15,750 bases of DNA from Akkermansia muciniphila (GTDB lineage: Bacteria; Verrucomicrobiota; Verrucomicrobiia; Limisphaerales; SXTU01). Position 1 is the stretch's first letter, and the number at the start of each line of letters is the position of its first letter. Below the pieces are notes generated by a model. It saw nothing but the letters and a program-made list of their open reading frames with translations. It did no database searches and had not been told where the DNA came from. The stretch lies in NCBI GenBank assembly GCA_945872195.1, contig CAMBZO010000015.1, forward strand, positions 1 to 15,750, written 5' to 3'. Below are positions 13,561 through 15,750 of this stretch, piece by piece. Both the position numbers and the translations under genes were made by a program.

Positions 13561-15750
13561 TCACTTTTTCCCAGTCCCAGCCGGGGCCGCACCAGACGTG
13601 AAATACGCGAACAAGTCTTTCACCTGCTGCTCACTCAAGGCGTCGAGGAGGCCCTCGGGCATGAGGGAGATGTGGCTAGCTTGCATGGTCTTCACGTCGG
13701 TGCGGGCCAGCGAGTGCTTGTTGCCGGCAATGTCCAGCACCACGACGTGCTGGCCGTTGATCTCCGTGATGAGGCCGGTGAAGGACTGGCCGTCGTGCGT
13801 CTCGAGGTTGAACCCAAGGTATTCTTCCCGGATCGCGAGGCTCGGGTCCACGATGGCAGGGAGGATGAAGTCGAGGTTGTCGCGCTCGTAGCCGGTGAGG
13901 TCGGGGCCGATTTTACCGCCCTCCTTGTTGAGCGTGTGGCAGACGGCACAGGCGAGCTTGAAGACTTCATGGCCGGCCTTCACGTCGCCTTTCGCGCCGG
14001 CGAGGAGCTTCCGCACCTTCGCGATTTGGGCTTCCTTCTCCTCGCTGCTCTTGGTGAGGCGACCCCAATGTTTCTTGATGAGCGCGTCGCTCGTGGCGTC
14101 CTTGAACGCGGTGATGGCGAGCAGGTTCGCGATGGCGATTTGCTCCTTCTTGAGCTGACCCTCGTCCACGGCGGCGAGGAGGCGGCGCGACCAATCGGGG
14201 CGGCTGGCGAGCGCGGCTTGGGCGGTGTCGCGGAGCTTGCCGCTGAAGCCGGGATAAAGGTCAAGCAGCTCGCGCGCGATGTCCGGCGAGGCGAAGCGCT
14301 GGAGGGCGTTTACCAAGTCGAGGCGCAGCGCGTCGCTCTTCTCGAAGCGGAGCAGCTTCAGGAAAGTCGGCACGGCGGCGTCCACGCGGCGCTCGGCTAG
14401 GAGCGTGATGGTCTTGCGGCGGTCGGCCTCGGAAACTTTCGCGTCGCTGATGCGGGCAAGCGCGGCCTGCGCGGCGGGCGCGTGGCCGAGGCGCACGGCG
14501 AAGCTGATGAGCGTGGGCGTGGGCGCGCGGCTGGCCCACAGCTCGGCGACCTTCTTCGCGAGCGCGGGCGGGACGGACTTCACGGGGTCGCCTTGAAGGC
14601 CGGCCTCCATGCCTTTGATGAGTTCGTCGGCATCGGCGGGCGAGGGCGCGAGGGCGAAGAGCTTGGCGGCGGTTTCGAGGTTGGCGGCGGTGCGCTCGGC
14701 GGTGAAGCGCTGGCCCAGGCGCGCGATGATGAACTTCTGCACGATGGGTGCGTGCCAAAACGTGCTGTCCTCCAGCATGCGGAGAATGGCGTCGCGGTCG
14801 GTGGCGCACTTGCTCTCGACGGCCCACCAGAGCAGGAGGGGAACGTGTTTGTCGCTCACGTCCTCGCTGCGCAAGAGCAACTCGCGCGTGATGGGCAGGG
14901 CGTCCTTGCCGGGCAGACGCGTGACGCTGCTGGCGAGCTGCGCGCGGACTTCGGCGACGGGCTCGGACTTGGCGGTGGAGAGCAGGGCGGCCTGTTGCGC
15001 GGGCGTGATGCGCTTGCGGTCGCCGAGGAGTCGGATGGTCCAGTAGCGGACCATCTCGCTCGGATGCGAAAGGGTTTGCAGGGCAAAGGCGTCGTCGAAG
15101 CCACCGCTGGCGTGGACGGCCCAGAAGGTTTCGAGCGCGAGTTGGTTGCCGTCACCCCTCACCCCGGCCCTCTCCCCTCCGTGGGGCGAGGGAGAAGACT
15201 TTGCGAGCGCGAGCGCCTTCAGCTTTGGCACGAGCGACTTGTCTCCACGGTCCCACAGAACGCGCAGCGCGGTTTGCCGATGCCACTTGTTTGGGTGCGA
15301 CAGGAGCTTGATGAGTTCGTCGGCGGAGAGCTTGGTGTAATCCATTTTCGCCCAGCCCACTTTCGCACCAGTTGCCGAGAGCCGGTAGATGCGGCCGGAC
15401 TCCTTGTCCCAGGTATCGCGCGGGTCGAGGTGGCTCAGGCGGCTGTCGCACCAGTCGGCGAAGTAAATCGCGCCGTCGGGACCGGCCTTCATGTCCACGG
15501 GGCGGAACCAGCGGTTGCTGGAGAGCACGCTCGTCTCGATGTCGGCGGTCTGAAAGCTCGACGTGTCGCGCGCGACTTTGCTCGCCATCACGCGGCTCGT
15601 GAGCGCCATGCCGACGACGATGTGGCCCTCGTATTGCGGGATCGCGCCGCCTTCGTAGTAGAGCATCGCCTGCGGGAAGCGCGGCTCGTAGCCCTTGTGC
15701 GTCATGTGCTCGAACCATCCGAAGCGATACGGGCTCATCGCGGGGCCGTG
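13561..15750 (-). CDS. PVC-type CxxCH heme protein with HEAT-like repeats, N-terminus off-window
   Basis: The frame is open to the right edge (729 residues visible) and stops at TGA 13561-13563; the true start is outside. The visible N-terminal part, PYRFGWFEHMTHKGYEPRFP and then WFRPVDMKAGPDGAIYFADW, is the end of the beta-propeller 'membrane-bound dehydrogenase' region (TIGR02604). A long helical HEAT-like stretch follows (LIKLLSHPNKWHRQTALRVL, LQTLSHPSEMVRYWTIRLLG and others). The C-terminus is the PVC-specific cytochrome-c-like domain (TIGR02603): CAVCH at 13936-13950, then GKIGPDLTGYERDNLDFILP, LIAGNKHSLARTDV-like strand and SLMPEGLLDALSEQQVKDLF, whose Met may be the axial ligand. Such proteins are exported and thought to oxidise sugars or other substrates; function is inferred. 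A repeat is translated in frame near 15154-15197. Confidence 0.9.
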   Translation of the reverse strand, partial: HGPAMSPYRFGWFEHMTHKGYEPRFPQAMLYYEGGAIPQYEGHIVVGMALTSRVMASKVARDTSSFQTADIETSVLSSNRWFRPVDMKAGPDGAIYFADWCDSRLSHLDPRDTWDKESGRIYRLSATGAKVGWAKMDYTKLSADELIKLLSHPNKWHRQTALRVLWDRGDKSLVPKLKALALAKSSPSPHGGERAGVRGDGNQLALETFWAVHASGGFDDAFALQTLSHPSEMVRYWTIRLLGDRKRITPAQQAALLSTAKSEPVAEVRAQLASSVTRLPGKDALPITRELLLRSEDVSDKHVPLLLWWAVESKCATDRDAILRMLEDSTFWHAPIVQKFIIARLGQRFTAERTAANLETAAKLFALAPSPADADELIKGMEAGLQGDPVKSVPPALAKKVAELWASRAPTPTLISFAVRLGHAPAAQAALARISDAKVSEADRRKTITLLAERRVDAAVPTFLKLLRFEKSDALRLDLVNALQRFASPDIARELLDLYPGFSGKLRDTAQAALASRPDWSRRLLAAVDEGQLKKEQIAIANLLAITAFKDATSDALIKKHWGRLTKSSEEKEAQIAKVRKLLAGAKGDVKAGHEVFKLACAVCHTLNKEGGKIGPDLTGYERDNLDFILPAIVDPSLAIREEYLGFNLETHDGQSFTGLITEINGQHVVVLDIAGNKHSLARTDVKTMQASHISLMPEGLLDALSEQQVKDLFAYFTSGAAPAGTGKK
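15154..15197. repeat. GC-rich palindromic repeat copy inside the heme-protein gene
   Basis: 15154-15180 is identical to 8294-8320 over 27 bases. The repeat is read in frame on the minus strand as SSPSPHGGERAGVRGDG within the HEAT-like part of the heme protein. It keeps the reading frame open on both sides. The downstream half GGGGCGAGGGAGAAG gives an imperfect palindrome. Confidence 0.8.

Noticed and set aside
13295..13564. N-terminal extension of the coiled-coil frame
   Set aside because: It translates the repeat and spacer with no signal-like character, whereas ATG 13292-13294 gives a proper membrane segment.
13672..14400. Plus-strand frame opposite the heme protein
   Set aside because: Antisense shadow of the CxxCH and HEAT-like coding region, with no recognisable domain.
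8216..15197. CRISPR array
   Set aside because: Repeat copies are kilobases apart, self-complementary and partly inverted, without regular spacers or cas genes.

Overview
The window is GC-rich chromosomal DNA that most resembles a Verrucomicrobiota (PVC superphylum) bacterium. This is inferred from gene content, not from a marker-gene tree: a DUF1080/3-keto-disaccharide hydrolase, a secreted sulfatase, a PVC-type CxxCH heme protein with a HEAT-like middle, a futalosine-pathway mqnD, a YlbF-family protein with a cysteine tail, and dispersed palindromic repeats that intrude into genes. No rRNA, tRNA, CRISPR array, phage module or transposase gene was seen.

Layout. 1-354 (+) is the end of a DUF1080 protein. 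468-848 (-) is a small putative lipoprotein, divergent from the ylbF-like gene at 998-1414 (+). 1431-2195 and 2218-2859 (both -) are a probable two-gene exported unit: YceI-like, then a LolA/DUF4412-like protein. 3083-3934 (+) is mqnD, divergent from yceI. 4109-5158 (-) is an exported metallophosphoesterase and 5260-6603 (+) an exported sulfatase. From 6738 to the right edge six genes all lie on the minus strand: a beta-helix (pectate-lyase-like) protein, mnmE, an exported metallo-beta-lactamase-fold protein, moaA, a membrane-anchored coiled-coil protein, and a large PVC heme protein cut by the window edge. Gaps between these six are 73-304 bp, so they need not form one operon.

How the genes fit together. 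Several exported products (DUF1080, sulfatase, beta-helix protein, phosphoesterase, PVC heme protein) suit breakdown of complex or sulfated polysaccharides, but they are not in one operon. Housekeeping functions (mnmE for tRNA wobble modification, moaA for molybdopterin, mqnD for menaquinone) are interspersed as single genes.

The most notable structure is in repeats, not in a new gene system. A GC-rich, strand-asymmetric palindromic repeat family occurs at least three times with a 25-27/27 core, and one copy is translated in frame inside the heme protein. A REPIN-like inverted pair lies between the convergent sulfatase and beta-helix genes. A perfect 9-bp palindrome sits in the G domain of mnmE. 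A 19-20 bp AT-rich inverted repeat abuts the moaA start. None of the starts examined has a Shine-Dalgarno sequence. I did not find convincing evidence for an undescribed multi-gene system.
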